Shown piece after piece: positions 11,939-24,687 of a stretch of DNA of 64,000 bases. A model generated the notes under the pieces. That model was given only the letters and a program-made list of their open reading frames with translations. It did no database searches and was not told where the DNA came from. The stretch comes from Nymphaea colorata (Eukaryota; Streptophyta; Magnoliopsida; Nymphaeales; Nymphaeaceae), in NCBI RefSeq assembly GCF_008831285.2, contig NC_045147.1, forward strand, positions 11,783,427 to 11,847,426, given 5' to 3'. Position 1 is the first letter of the stretch; each line of letters starts with the position of its first letter. The position numbers and the translations under genes are program-made.

Positions 11939-13525
11939 TCAGCTGAAGTTAGACTCAGTTTTGGAGGTGCTACCGCTACTGCTCTCAGAGACAGAGCACC
12001 CATAATACATCTTATGAAGCACACTCGTAGGGGAGAATTCCAACCTTGGGGAGCTCGACACCGAGGCACTGACGTTGTTGGCGTTAGCGTTGGAGTGGTT
12101 GTTCATGAGATTAAGACCATCGGGCATGGAGATGGAGAGGTGTGTGCTCGAGTCTGAGATGGTGTTGGCAATGGAGGCGGTGGCGGTGGCGGAGGTGGTG
12201 GTGGCGGCGGTGGATTTGGACGGGCCGGGCGGTGTCTGCCTTTCCACAGGCTTTCTTGAACGGTTCTTACCTCTGTGCATGTGCTTCTCACAGTACTTGT
12301 GATCTGGAACCACTTCCTTTGAGCACCTCCATTTCTTCCCATCCGTCCTCCTGCACCGCCCTGGCTCTGGCTCCATGCTGCTTCGGAAATCGAAGCACAA
12401 GCCGCCGCCTGACACTGCAGAAGATGGACAAAAATAAATATATATATAAGCAGAAGTTTCCACGAGATTGACGGTAAATCGGTCTACCATTTGAATCTCA
12501 TCTCCTAATGCAGAAAATTACAGGAACAGAATAGATCACAAGATCAAAATGCTGGGACCTGAACCTGATTCATACAGACCCATCTTCTAATCCACTAGGA
12601 AGCTTTTTAAAGAAGTTTCTAATTTTACCAAATCCTCATCCCAATAAATGACAATGTTTAGAAAAACTTCTCTATATTAGTCTAAACTCTAACGATCTCA
12701 CGGTTCAATATCATGAAATGGGTGCTAACCATTGTTATTAAGAAAGAAGAAATAGAACCATACCGGAAAAGATTTAGGGTTTCTTCACCAATTAAGCAAA
12801 GAGAATGCTAATCATTGTCCGGAAGAAGAAGCAGAAGCATATTGGAAGAAGATTTGGGTTTTCTTCACCAATGAAGCAGAGAGAGAGAGAGAGAGTTACA
12901 AGTAGAGGGAGAGAAGGAACTCATAGGCGAGCTGACGACGCTCTTCCAGATGGGCAGCACGAGGTGAAGTGGCACAGGCACGCCGGCAACCATGTACTTG
13001 AAGATGAGCGCCTGGTGCTCTAGCTCCTGCAGCTGCAGGAAAGTGAAGGCAGACTGCCCAGTTCCCGGGCCGAGCCCAAGTCCCAGTCCAACAGGGGCCG
13101 CCATTCCTGGACCATAAACAGAAGCCAGAAGAAGTAGCAGAGGTTTGGGGTTTCACATGAGTAACGCCCAAGCACACCAAGAATGTCAGTGTAAATGAAA
13201 GAATAAGAACAAGAAAAAAAAAAAAAAACGAAAGAGAAGAGAGAGAACCAAAGAATGGCTTCCTTTCTATCTTTCTTTTCTCATCTCTTTTTTGGTAGTA
13301 GAGACTAGAGAGAGAGAGAAGGGGATGGAGAAGAAAGTCGAGAGAAGGCAGAGCAAAGCACAAAGAAGTACCTGACAGACGAGAAGCATCTCTTGGGGAT
13401 GCGAGACGAGAGAGTTTCACAGGGGGCTGCTGCTGCTGCTGCAGAAAGGTTTCTGCGTGGTCTTCCACCTCAGTGTGGGGTTGTCTCCATTGCTGATGAT
13501 GGATGTGCATTTGGAGAGCCTCCAT
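11939..13525 (-). CDS. GRF: Growth-regulating factor (QLQ/WRC transcription factor)
   Basis: Three exons, 13372-13525, 12900-13106 and 11939-12414, give a complete 278-residue protein with consistent phases and GT-AG introns. The QLQ domain is at about 72-104 ([12 protein letters not shown]...[11 protein letters not shown]); in this family it binds GIF co-activators. The WRC domain is at about 135-178 ([17 protein letters not shown]...), with Cys141, Cys151, Cys162 and His165 as zinc ligands and a basic nuclear-localisation and DNA-binding stretch. A Q-rich patch lies near residue 30, and the C-terminus is Ser/Thr/Asn-rich. GRFs promote cell proliferation in leaves, meristems and flowers. The 5' leader is rich in GA and CT runs (around 13580-13605). 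The exon 2 donor (GTAACT at 12899) was chosen by phase; the linker between QLQ and WRC is short. A miR396 site lies at the end of the WRC coding sequence. The protein is shorter than many GRFs but lacks no core element. The paralogue subgroup was not determined. Confidence 0.93.
12242..12263 (-). promoter_or_regulatory. miR396 target site in the GRF mRNA
   Basis: In mRNA sense the site reads CCGUUCAAGAAAG followed by CCUGUGGAA, encoding the conserved (N)RSRKPVE at the end of the WRC domain. This is the standard GRF complement of miR396, including the single-base bulge known for this pair. It implies post-transcriptional repression of this gene by miR396. Confidence 0.93.
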
Positions 13526-14859
13526 CTTAACATCTGATCACTCTGTCACCACCTTGATTTTCCCTCTGAGCACACAGAGAAGAGCAAGAGAGAGAGAGAG
13601 GGGGGGGAGTGGCTCCTGGTACCTATCTGCTCTAGGCTTATGCAGTTTATGTGTGCATTGCAGAACTCAAAAAGTGTGCGGGAGTTCATTTATAATTATA
13701 AAAAAAAACAGATAAGCTGTCGACAGGTTCGTTACTTTAATTTTTCACATCGTTTTCAAATTCGAGGCAATAATAAAGAAATGGTCGTCTGCAAATCTTA
13801 AGATCCCGTTTGGCAGATCCCAAAACAAACACGATCCAGGCCATGCTTTTCATAAGAATTGGTTAGGAGATGAGAGACTTTGTCTAAGATCATTTATATC
13901 GGGACAGCAGGCAATTAATGGAAAGTGGGGTAAGGTTGCATCTGTTGTATCTACAATGGGAGACCCGCAATGTCTCTCTACTAATCAACTTTGCATTTCT
14001 GGCTTTCACATAATTGTTGGAAGATTGCCAACAGCAAGTCATGACTTTTAAGAGTTAAAGAGTTTAATATTTTAGATGCTTCTTGGTAGAAACATGTTGA
14101 CATAATGTGATAAGTCTATGCAACACCAACTTGCCTGTTTAAAAAAAAAAAAAAAAGAAGAAGAAATTTTATATGAACAAGATTGTGGGCATCGTTATTA
14201 AACCGAACAGCATTTTCATCCATGCTTACAAACCAAAGCGTATCGAATCAGGTTCTAAAACTCTCTCTCTCCCTCCCTTAATATGTAAACTTAACGATAT
14301 GAAACTATAAGACGCTTAGTTGTCCGGACAATAGAATGTCAGAAGGCAGTCCAGTTTCCTGTACTGATACTTGTATCTGCAAACACAAGTTTTTTTCTCT
14401 TTTTCTGAACTTACCGACCGGAAACCAAATCCAAACTAGGAAAGCGAGATGTGGTTAATAATCCCATGGATTCGTCCCTGGATCCTTACTAAGTCAGAGT
14501 AATTTCGAATTCAAATGCATGTGATATCAGATCTGACATGAACTCTGAGACGTCACTACGTCTCGGCTCAAAGTATCGGAATAGGGTCCCGTAACCTGAA
14601 CCGGACCCGACTTTTACCTTATGTCCTTGGCCGACTCTGCTAAGCCAGGCTTCTCTGGGACGGCCGTCTCGGTAATGGTAATTACCATCACCACAGGAAC
14701 GCGTCCTGGGCGTACGGTCCAAGTTGGGACTGGGACCAGGCGGCCCTCACCAACTTGTTCCGTCGCGTTGCGTCGGACCCCATTATGACCGTTCATTGGC
14801 GACCAGCCGGTGGGGCCTTTCCTTTCTCTTGTGGCGTCGGTGGCCTGGATGTCTGCTCC
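13526..14859. other. GRF upstream region, no gene seen
   Basis: The first few hundred bases should hold the GRF promoter and 5' leader, including GA/G runs at 13586-13610. The rest is AT-rich with an A-run at about 14139-14155 and a more GC-rich patch at 14570-14830. No exon or clear element end was found. Confidence 0.45.
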
Positions 14860-15530
14860 TAGGGCTGCACTCGAGCCTACTTGACGTCGAACTGAACATA
14901 GCTCGACTTGACTCGATTCAAAAAACTCAAACTCAAGTTCGAACTCAGCTGGAACCTGACTCGAGTTCCATAGAACAGACTCGGGCTCAGCTCAAACCCA
15001 AATCAAATTTCACATAACAGACTCGAGCTCAATTCAATGATACAGCGTCGAGCTCGACTCGCTTAACTCAGTTATGTTAACATGTCTCGTTTCTTTTAAC
15101 TTGTTTAAGTCATTAACTCATTTAATTGGTTCCTTTCAACTAATTCAACCATGGACGACCATCTAACGGAAAATCCAAAGAAAGAATGCATATATTCTTA
15201 CATCCAAAGAAAGAATGCATGTATTCTTACATCCAAATATCCCCTAAAGAAGAATTCAACAGAAGATCTCACATTCATATCGAATGCATATATTCTTACA
15301 TCCAAAGAAAGAATGCATGTATTCTTACATCCAAACATCCCCTAAAGAAGAATTCAACAGAAGATCTCACATTCATGATATGTTTATTGTAGTCAAGCCG
15401 ATGAGTTGCGTTTTTACAGCTTGAACTCGACTCATTTAACCTTTATAAATGTCAAATGTCAAGATCGAATCGAATCGAGTTTTTATGAGCAAGCTCTAGT
15501 CAAATCCAAGTTGGCTCATGTGCAGCCTTA
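14860..15530. mobile_element. Probable non-autonomous DNA transposon with CTCGAG-rich ends
   Basis: The left end TAGGGCTGCACTCGAGCC is matched by the inverted right end, read as TAAGGCTGCACATGAGCC (16 of 18). Both subterminal regions are dense in short GACTCGA/GAGCTCGA words. There is no transposase. I could not find a convincing target-site duplication, so the exact ends are tentative. Its interior contains the 98-bp tandem duplication listed next. Confidence 0.55.
15184..15376. repeat. 98-bp tandem duplication with internal 29-bp sub-repeat
   Basis: The unit starting GAATGCATATATTCTTACAT recurs at 15282 with very few changes. Inside each unit the related word GAATGCATGTATTCTTACAT follows 29 bp later, so the array is a duplication of an earlier duplication. 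Short open frames across it are repeat artefacts. Confidence 0.88.
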
Positions 15531-17084
15531 GCCTTTGCGATGGACTGAGATGTTCAAATTTGCGGTTCATGTCACTCGTTTGATGATGAATATAGAAGAC
15601 GTTTCTTCCTCTACGTGCATGGTGTGGATTGGGGAATGCAATTTAACAATCTTTAGATCATGTAAGAACAACATGATGTTGAAACATTAAGTTGTTTTTT
15701 GCTCAAGAATCAATATGAATTGACATAGATTTACAAATATAAATAAATAACACATAAACGAACTGGACAAGTAAATGAATAATTGACATCGTTGGTTCAC
15801 ATTCACATCAGGCATCTAGCTGCACTACTGCCAAAAAGTTGGATATGGAAAATAAAAATAAAAATTTGGATATTATATAGGAATTTTACGAAGTGACATT
15901 CGATCGGAGCTGGATTCGGTTTAACATAATTATCCAACCGGATTTAAATTCGGATTCGGATGAATTCAGTTTCAAATAAGCATTCTATTATCTAATATCC
16001 ATACATTATTAAGGTTGGCTTGTAACATATCTTAATTCGGTTTTAATTCACATTCGTACTTAAAAAGTTTGATCCAGATTAAGATCATATACGGATCATG
16101 AATTTAAAAGACAAATTCAGATACGCTATAGCTTTTCTTCAATGGTGTTTGAATCCAAACATGTGAAAGTATGCTAAATCAAATACGGTATTTGTGATTA
16201 TACGAAGGCCATTTTTTTAAGCAAAAGATTTGTGAAATTAAGAAATGAACAACATCGACACCTTACCAAAAGCAGGGAAAATGTGAATAAAGTTAGGAAA
16301 CATAAACAATCTTTTAATTAAATACAGCATTCTGATGCGCAATAAAGACATTTCCGTTGTTAGTGAAAAAGTAATTCTCACATGGGATAAGATAGCCATC
16401 AGATGCATGGCACTCCACTTGGTACTTTATTTTGTAATTTTCTGAATGCAAAGCTGTTAATCTTCATAAAAATATGGTGCCAGGAAGGAGCACCTCACGT
16501 GTATACATAATTTAACCGTTTAGATATGCTTGGAACTGAGGCATCACAAGCTTCCCAGTCTTGGATCCTCAAAATTACTGCTTCAATTTTTTTTTTTTTT
16601 TGGGCCAAATTATGCAGATCCATATGTTTTCTCGAATTCTTTATTAACAAAGTGGCATGAGATATTTATTTCCCAATGCTTTAGCCATTCTAAAGTTTGG
16701 AAGTGGTCAACAAAGGCCTTGATAAAGTCCAATTGGGACAATTTTGCAAGCTCAGCACGCTTATTTCATCTTAGATAAATTATCTCTTGTAGCAATGCAC
16801 CCCCCTTGCATGTGGCCAGAAGGTGAAAAAGTAATGAACTGTAAGAGGTGCAAAGATGAAAGATTCGCTTCAAATCCCAAAACCTACCACTTTGTGTTTA
16901 AAATTTTCATGTTCTTCTTTTAAGGTGCGGTGTCTAGCTAACAAAGATCTTTATTAATGGTGAAATATGTGAGGGTTGCACCACAGATTTGTAGACTTTG
17001 CATCTTAAAATGTATTCATCTTGAGTTAGAACCCTTCCATTTTGTCTTTATACCTTTTTAAAGCTAGGTTTGTTTCACCTAAGG
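15531..17084. other. Gene-free region
   Basis: AT-rich DNA with 'ggattcgga'-like words of decayed repeats (15900-16100) and a T-run near 16590-16602. No exon was recognised. Confidence 0.45.
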
Positions 17085-17342
17085 GCTGTTTGGCATCAGT
17101 AATACATTGTTGTTACTTTCTCATGAATCTGTCTTAATGAATGAGATAGATTTATAGAAGACTTTTTTAAGTAGCCAATGAATCTAACAAACTTTTGGGT
17201 TAGGTGATCGTAACAAGTTGTTACTGTCTCATGAATCTGTTATAAAAATTAGGGTAGATTCATAAAAGACTATATTACCATTGTTCATGAATTTATCTCA
17301 ATCTTTAGGGTAGTAATAACTTGTCACTGTTGCTAAACACGC
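17085..17342. mobile_element. 258-bp MITE, hAT-like
   Basis: The left end GGCTGTTTGGCATCAGT is matched by the inverted right end AGCGTGTTTAGCAACAGT, with one gap. The flanking 8-mers are ACCTAAGG (17077-17084) and TCCTAAGG (17343-17350), 7 of 8 identical, as expected for an aged hAT target duplication. The interior is non-coding, with inverted 'catgaat' segments. Related TTTGGC-type fragments lie at 17975-18440. Confidence 0.6.
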
Positions 17343-20300
17343 TCCTAAGGATCTGATCCAAAGAGAGGACCTGAAATAGATGTTGTATCAAATCCCCTGT
17401 AAACAAACAATATATATCAGCGGCAAGCTCCCACATGGATCTCAGGTCCGTTGTGGAGATCTCAGCTCTCCTGGGAACAAACATAGCATATATTTAAGGC
17501 ATACTAGTGATATAAAATCCATAGTTCTCAAATTTATACATTGTTAGAACTATAGATTTAAAGTAGAGCTTTTTAAGTTGGACCTTTATTTGATCTGAAT
17601 ATCAGGTTGCTAAGTGCCCATTATTATTTTGTGTAAAGGCTACTATGATGGAGGAAATAAAAAACATGGTAAAAAAATTTAAGACTTCCTCTACCATCAT
17701 CCTACTTCTTAACTTTGGAAATTAAGTAGAGATATTTAATTTGTTGGTGTAAGTGCACACTTGTAATGTACATGTAGAGAAAACTAGTAGTAAAATTTTC
17801 TCAACAAGAACGAATGTGTGTATGAAACTTTTCTCCAAATATTATTTATTCCCTCTGCCTGCTTTTCCAAACCAGTATATTAACCCAAGAGAGATAAAAA
17901 AAAAAAAAAAAGACACTTTAAAAAGTGTTACACGAATTGGAGCAAATGCATGAATCAGTAACAATATATTGCTGGTTCCAAACAGGTTATTATGGTTCAT
18001 TTGGCAAATGAAACAATATGTAACTGTTTTATGAATATGGCTCAAAAATTTGAACAAATTCATCGACAGGACACCTTAAAAAGTGTTTTATGAATCTACT
18101 CCAACTTTTATAGTAGATTCATCAAACAGTTATAAATTGTTCTACGTTTCAAACATACCTTTAAAGGTCATTTGGCCATTGGAAATGGTATCCTGAATTT
18201 ACTCCAAAGATTGGCGCACCTTTCTAAATCAACGAAATATAGTAATGAATTTGCATCAACCTTTGAGGTAGATTCATAAAACATACTTTTCTATGACAAC
18301 CATAACAAATTATTATTGTCTCATAAACCTACCTAGTCAGGGGTAGGTTCACGTACCAATCTAACACAATGCTCCACCAATTTACCCCAATTTTTTGAGC
18401 AAACTAGTAACATTTTGTTATGCTTGCCAAACGAGTCCTAAATTACTTTTAAAAAGTAGTGTAACATCCAAACACCCCTATTGACTGCCTACCCTTCTGC
18501 GTGGAATGTTTGGAAGGACCTTAATTGTTCATGCGGATTTGGTATAACTTCCCGTGCTAATCAATTTTGAGCATTGCTTGGACTCAAGTTGGATTCGTTG
18601 ATTAGAAAGTACAAGACTTGTTCAAACTTTTGCCTTATATATGTCAGTCGAGATGCAATCGATGCAACGCATACCAATTTCACTTCTGATTTTTCCGATT
18701 CATTTAGCTATTCTTATGGGATCTAATTCTTTAAAAATGAGGTTGATCGCAATGCCAGATCATGTTCGGGTTTTGAGTTTGAATGAGAGTCAGTGGGAGC
18801 AAGTTGATTAGGAGTTAAAGCCAAACTTTTAAATATTAAATATATGTAAAGTTAATAGTGGTATGTAAATTACACATTTATATTAAACAAACTGGCAAGT
18901 TAGGAGGGCACGTGCTTCTGTGTTATATTGGGCTCTGACACTCACCGCTGCCTTGAATTCATTTCTCTTTCGAAAACATCAATTTGGACCGATATGCATT
19001 GGCGTGTACCCGCCACTTGATGTGGGCTCATTTGGCGCATGCATAGCCCCTATATATCAAACACAATATATATATATATATATATAAACAAAATAACGTA
19101 AATAATCTCCTTTTCACTTTCCTTCAAAAGAATTGTGTTGATCTTGTCACATAGATATATAAATCAAATTTCAAAAACTAACCAAAAACAAAATTTGGTT
19201 TTATAAAATTAAAAAGGTGTTTGGATGACAACTCAAAGCTAGGGTTTTAAATGTTTGGTACAATTATAATAAAGTTTTTAAAAAATTTAATTTTGACAAA
19301 ACCTAGTTTTGCAAAAAAAAAAAAGAGCAAAAAAAAAACCCAACACCCTCATGTTTGAGTTTGTCACTTTAACAAAAAAGAAAATCATATTTTCATAAAA
19401 AACAAACTTAATTCTCACAAAAAAATCGAAAAATTTCATTAGATGAGGGGGGTGCCATCCAAGTAGGATTTTTCTACTCTGTGTTTTGAATGTGGCGATA
19501 AATAATCTCACATAAGTGCTTTTCCCATAAGCACTTTTGATAAGAATACTACAAAATCGAAGCTCATTCCTGGCATTAGCCATTTTAATTTTCACCTACC
19601 CTGCGGCCGATTTCCCCTCGCGCGTCGCCTCCCGAGGAATCGGCGATGAATTGGCCTTCGTCCAAACTTCCCACGTCACCCCACGCCTTCCGAAAGGCGA
19701 AAGGGACCACGTGTCAGAAGTGCTGACAGTCCCACGGGAGCGCGTGACAGCTGGTTTCACCTTTTTCTTTTTCACCCTTTCAAAATTTTTTTACCGCACG
19801 AAAGAAAAAGTGAAAGGCGGTGAGACTCGCACGAGAAAGGCAGACGTTTTCACTTTGGAACCCTAAATGTTTAATTTAATTACGAAACGGTGCTCACATC
19901 TCGATGTCTTAACCTTTATGCGTGTCTCTGAATCTCTGATAGCGATCTGTTGTTTTTGCTTTTGATTTTGAAATAACTCGTTAAAATAGAGTTCGAGAAG
20001 TTCCTGAAAATACTTTTTCTTATTAATCTATTTACCTGATTTTTTTTTTAAAATCTGATTTGAGAGATATTATAGAGACCTTCTCTTCTCATAACAGTCA
20101 TGTCGCGCGGAACGTGAAAACGGTAACTTTTGAGGCGCTTAAAAGGACTATACGTGAAATAATTGGTTGACTGACGAAATTTTTCTGAAGGGAAATGCTA
20201 TAAAGTATGGTGACGGGGAGTCACACCACACCAAACCACACCACACCAAGCCAAGTTGAGGGAATATACACCGATTCTCGAGCCCACGTTGCGTGCTGAC

Positions 20301-23300
20301 GCGACTGGGCGCTACTTTGTGGACCTACGTTTTCAGACTTGGATTCTTTATTTTTTGCTCTTTCCTACTACTACACGGTAAAAATAGTTCTCCTTTTTTT
20401 TTTTTTTTTTTTTTTACTGTGGTAAGAATGTGCTCTTGAGTTAAAACATTGTAGTTTGGATGTCCATTGTTTCCCACTTTTTACAGTAAAACCAAGAAAT
20501 TCGTTAATAAAGTTTTTACGCAACGGGCAGAACTTTTTAAAAGATTTCCTAAGACCTTGAAGTAAATCATGACGTAGGTTTTTTAAATCAAGAAGAAGTT
20601 TGTCGCTTTTATAACAAAACCAACCAAGAGTCGGTGAGGAACAAGCCAAGGCTTCTTTCTTGCCACTGGGTTTGAGGGTGAATGGTCGACGCCCACGGGA
20701 ATCGAACCATAGTAATGGTGTTATATTAGTCCATGGTATCACAAAAAAATGCCAAAGACAAAAAGTCACCAATAAATGCAAATGAGGTAGTGGAGCACGA
20801 CCGGAAATGAGCATGTGGTGGCTGTTAGTGGACACCCTTTCCGTTCCCACAAACACCAAATTTGAGTTATCTCAATTTGGAGTTCAAAAAGTGTGGGCTT
20901 GTTTGGCTCTCGAATGATTCAAGAGCACAGGGTTCTAGTTTTTAAAGGATCATGCGTGTTTGCACCAAGTCTTGGACAATGACAAGTCGTCAAGAGCATG
21001 GCAGGGTTGGTTGGTTTTAATGGCGCAATACAGCTCTGAATCCTGGGAGCGGAGAAAAAGATGGGGCTTCGATCTCACTTAAGCAGTAGGATTCCCTCTG
21101 GTAATAATACTACAAACACGTGAAATGTCCGTTCTAAGATGCCGTTTTAAAATGACAAAATATTGTCGAATTTGATGACATGCACAATGTGATTTCTTAG
21201 TGTATTCCAACTGCCATTTGGAAGAGTCAAGCACTATCTAAGAAACACCAATGTTGAGAAAACTCAGAAAAACCAAGTTTCCACAAAACCTGATTTTGTA
21301 ACTAGATTTGGTCCGCGTGTTTGGTTGACAAGACCAAAATGACCGATGGGCCCGAGATTTTTTAAAAACATAGTTTTATCAAAACTGGGTTTTTCAAAAA
21401 CCCAGTAAATCGGCCCCTAAACTCCATGCAACAAAGTTTTTTGAGTGGTTTTTGTGCCATCAAAATTGGGTTTGAAGAAATCCGAGTTTTGACAAAACCT
21501 AGTTTTGTAAAAGGGAGTGAAAAACCTTACCCCTTTAGATTATTCAAAAAACTGGTTTTGGATGTGCCACCCAAATGAAAAACAAAGTTTTCAAAACTCA
21601 TTCAAAAACTAGGTTTTGTGACAAGACTGGATTAAAAAGGGTGCCATCCAAACTCCCCTTTAAAAGTTGCTTGATTCATTGTTCTAGAGAATGCCTTTGC
21701 AAAAAGTTGCATAATTCTGAGCAAGGGATAAACATCTAAAGGTTGCTTCCTTAGAGGGCATTTGATTGCCCATGAACTAAAAATTGTGGATTTAAGTTCA
21801 GACCTTCTCTCTTTCAACTTTAAATGACGAAGAGTAAAATAAAGTTTCTCTAACATAAAATCTCGATGAACCAAAGACTTCAATGTAGATCTTCTATCAA
21901 GTATCATATCTACATAACATCCACAGGTTTCAAAAGATGAAGCAATCAAACGCTCCTTTAGGTTTTCGTTGAATGATACTGATGGCCGTGTTTGAATGGA
22001 GAAAGGAGTAGACGATAAGAAAACGGTCGATGTCAGACTCACCATCTAAGCGCACCCTAAAATATAAAGCTATGGTTGAGTTTATCCAATCATTTTTTTT
22101 CCTGTTTTTTTGTCATCGCAAGGCCTCAGGACTCACTTGTGGCATGTGGGCTGCACGTTAACTCCTTGAGATCGAAGATAACTCAAAGAAATAAACAAAG
22201 AAAAACTCAGAACCACTGACTTTGACCGATTCTTTTTAAAGAGTAGAGACAGAAACCATCCACCATCTTTCTTTATATAATCCCTGTTTGATTCTGACCG
22301 TTAAGGAGCGAATAATAGTTTGAAGTCTATCACGTGGTCAGATCACATTATCCGGGAAAACCACTTTTGGAAAGAGATTTGTGAGATCAATACATGGATG
22401 TTTTATGATGGGCAGTTGGGAGATTATCATCAGCACAAGCGCTGTCCCGTCCATTTGCATCAAAAATATTTGAATAAGGCAAGTTGATGGATAGAATGTA
22501 AGATCAATATGAAGAATGAAGTTGGCCGGTTTGCAAGATCTGTTCCTGTCTCTCATTTATAAACATGGTGGAGAAAATTTTGAAGACGTGAGTTAATGGT
22601 GTCTAACTCAGCCCCGACAAGCGGGGCTCATCCTTACCTGCATCCAACTCTCTGCTTTCTAGTTGTAAGTTGCAGAAAGGGTGTGTATTGTTTCGCATCT
22701 TAGATTTGAAGTGACTTGAGTTCTTAAATTCCAGGATTTTAGATCCTTGATTTATGACAAAGGATCTGAAAATTTATGTGTGAGAGATATAGGATGTGTT
22801 TGTTAAACTAAGGATCTCAAATCATCAATGACATTAGGAACAACATCTGAGTGTTCAAAATTCGGGGAGATTCGTGGAACACTTAGGTCCATGGATGTTA
22901 GGTTAGGTTAGACCTTCTCTATCTGACCTCCAACCAGAGCTTTTTTAGGAGGATGTGGATTTAAGATCCATGTTTTTCACTCACCATTGTTTGTTTGAAC
23001 AATGCCTGAGAGAATGCTTCAAATACTAACCTGAGAGCATGGATTTGAGGCAGAATGGCGACCTTAAAACACGAAAAAGCAAAAGGCTAACAAAAAACAT
23101 AGAGATAAAAAATGTTGATCTCCAACTTAAGACATTTTCAGAAGGGGCTGTTATCAGGATTACCGTTCATGAAAGATTAAGTTGTTATTAGGATATATTT
23201 ATGAAACACTTAAAAGGATGGCACAAAAGGGATCAATATGAAAGTATTTGAATACAACTACATTTTCAATTTCAGCTTCGTGGGGTGTGTGTGTGTGTGT

Positions 23301-24485
23301 GCATATATATATGTGCAATGAACAACATTTTTGGCAATTTAATCAAAGCATAACGAGAATAATGATCCTAGCTAGGTAACTTCGGAGGTTTTTTTCCTCC
23401 AAGGGGTCGAGTGGTAACATATGTCTTCAGCTTTGAGTTCCTTTTTCAATATTCAAACTCTCCAAGAAAATTAACCTCATTTCCACCCACTTCTCATTTG
23501 TGTATTAAAAAGAAATCTACTTTCCAGAGAAAACATATTTCTCCACTTTAAAAAGAATGCAGTTCTCATGTTGCAAGAATGCTCCTTGAAGACACTTTGT
23601 CTCATAATAATAATGGACTAAACAAACATGGGACCATATGTTCATAGGCATTTCCTTCTCACATTTCATTCTCTTTTATCATAAAACCTTATTGAAATCG
23701 ATCGAACCCTAGTAAGTGCAACAAGAGAGAGGGGTTCAGAGACACCCACATCACATGATTGAGAGAAAGACATGTGCGCCATGTGCACCCTAAGAAAAGC
23801 AAAGAAGGGAAGGATATTTTGGTAATTTATTAAAAAAGTCCTCCATAGTGTTTTTACTTTTTTTTTTTATTTGTAATTTTCTTTTTACAAAAAGTTTTCT
23901 TTTTCAATGTGAACCAAACGTATTTTAGTCACTAACCATACTAGCGTCATGAAAATTTGTGCATCAGTATGATGCATATAACGAGGCTCACACATGATTG
24001 GGCGCCAAATGACATTCCATTCCACCACCCTAACACACCCTACCTATCATCCAAGGGGCATCAATTTTGTTCATGTCATAGGCTATAGCCGTATTCAAAG
24101 GTGGCGGAGGTACACGGCAGCTGTTGCAGGATAAACTTGTTCAATTCAACATTAGTATTTGACTGTTCACCTGTGTCTAGAGTCTGCACAGTCCTTTGCT
24201 TTTCTTTGCTATGTACTTCCTAAGAATCAGCCCATGACATTGACTGTCATTTCATTATTTACGTATCGACTGCCCCCTCAATGTTTTTGATGTATCAGAT
24301 GAGCTTTGGCTTCTCCACTGGTCTTAGTGCCTGGAAAAGACCTTGCCCATCACATTGGGAATCTTAGTTCAACTTTCGTGAGCATCACTTGCAAAAGCGA
24401 AAATGAAGGCAGGAAGCGAAGACAAGAACTTTTAGGGGTTAGTGCTTTGTTAATACGAGGCCCTCGACACACTAGGGGAGAATGG
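17343..24485. other. Gene-free region with MITE debris
   Basis: No supportable gene. At 17975-18440 fragments related to the preceding MITE occur. A short AT microsatellite is at 19076-19086, and a T-run lies near 20393-20415. The segments 19200-19480 and 21240-21660 share 'aaacctagttttg' and 'gtgccatccaa' words and look like two copies of one decayed element. A GC-richer patch with a G-box lies at 19590-19780. Open frames here show no family features. Confidence 0.45.
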
Positions 24486-24687
24486 TGGAGGACATTTTGT
24501 GTTTTTGTGTACGTGTATTTTTATCCTTCAACAAAAAGTCACTTTTTCTCTCGTTTGGTTTCATATGGGGAACTTTTTCGCTTTGTTGGAGGACATTTTG
24601 TGTTTTGTGTAAGGGTATTTTTATCCTTCATCAATCGAAAAAAAGCAACCTTTTTTCTCCCGTTGGTTTCGTTTTTTTCTTGTTCAT
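24486..24687. repeat. 101-bp imperfect tandem duplication
   Basis: TGGAGGACATTTTGTG starts at 24486 and again at 24587. Both are followed by 'tatttttatccttca', then an A-rich run and 'tttctc.cgttggttt'. The copies differ by small indels and substitutions. Confidence 0.75.

Noticed and set aside
15184-15376. CRISPR-like repeat array
   Set aside because: Repeats are contiguous without unique spacers and the DNA is plant nuclear. It is a nested tandem duplication.
20675-20745. Possible tRNA gene on the minus strand (GGTTCGATTCCC)
   Set aside because: The T-arm-like piece has no acceptor stem partner, D-arm or anticodon arm. A decayed repeat is more likely.
20371-20859. 162-codon minus-strand frame
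   Set aside because: It includes a poly-Lys tail from a T-run and fragments of decayed repeats. No family was recognised.
21632-22045. 137-codon minus-strand frame
   Set aside because: Its ends coincide with the 'gtgccatccaa' word of a dispersed repeat, and the composition is not gene-like.
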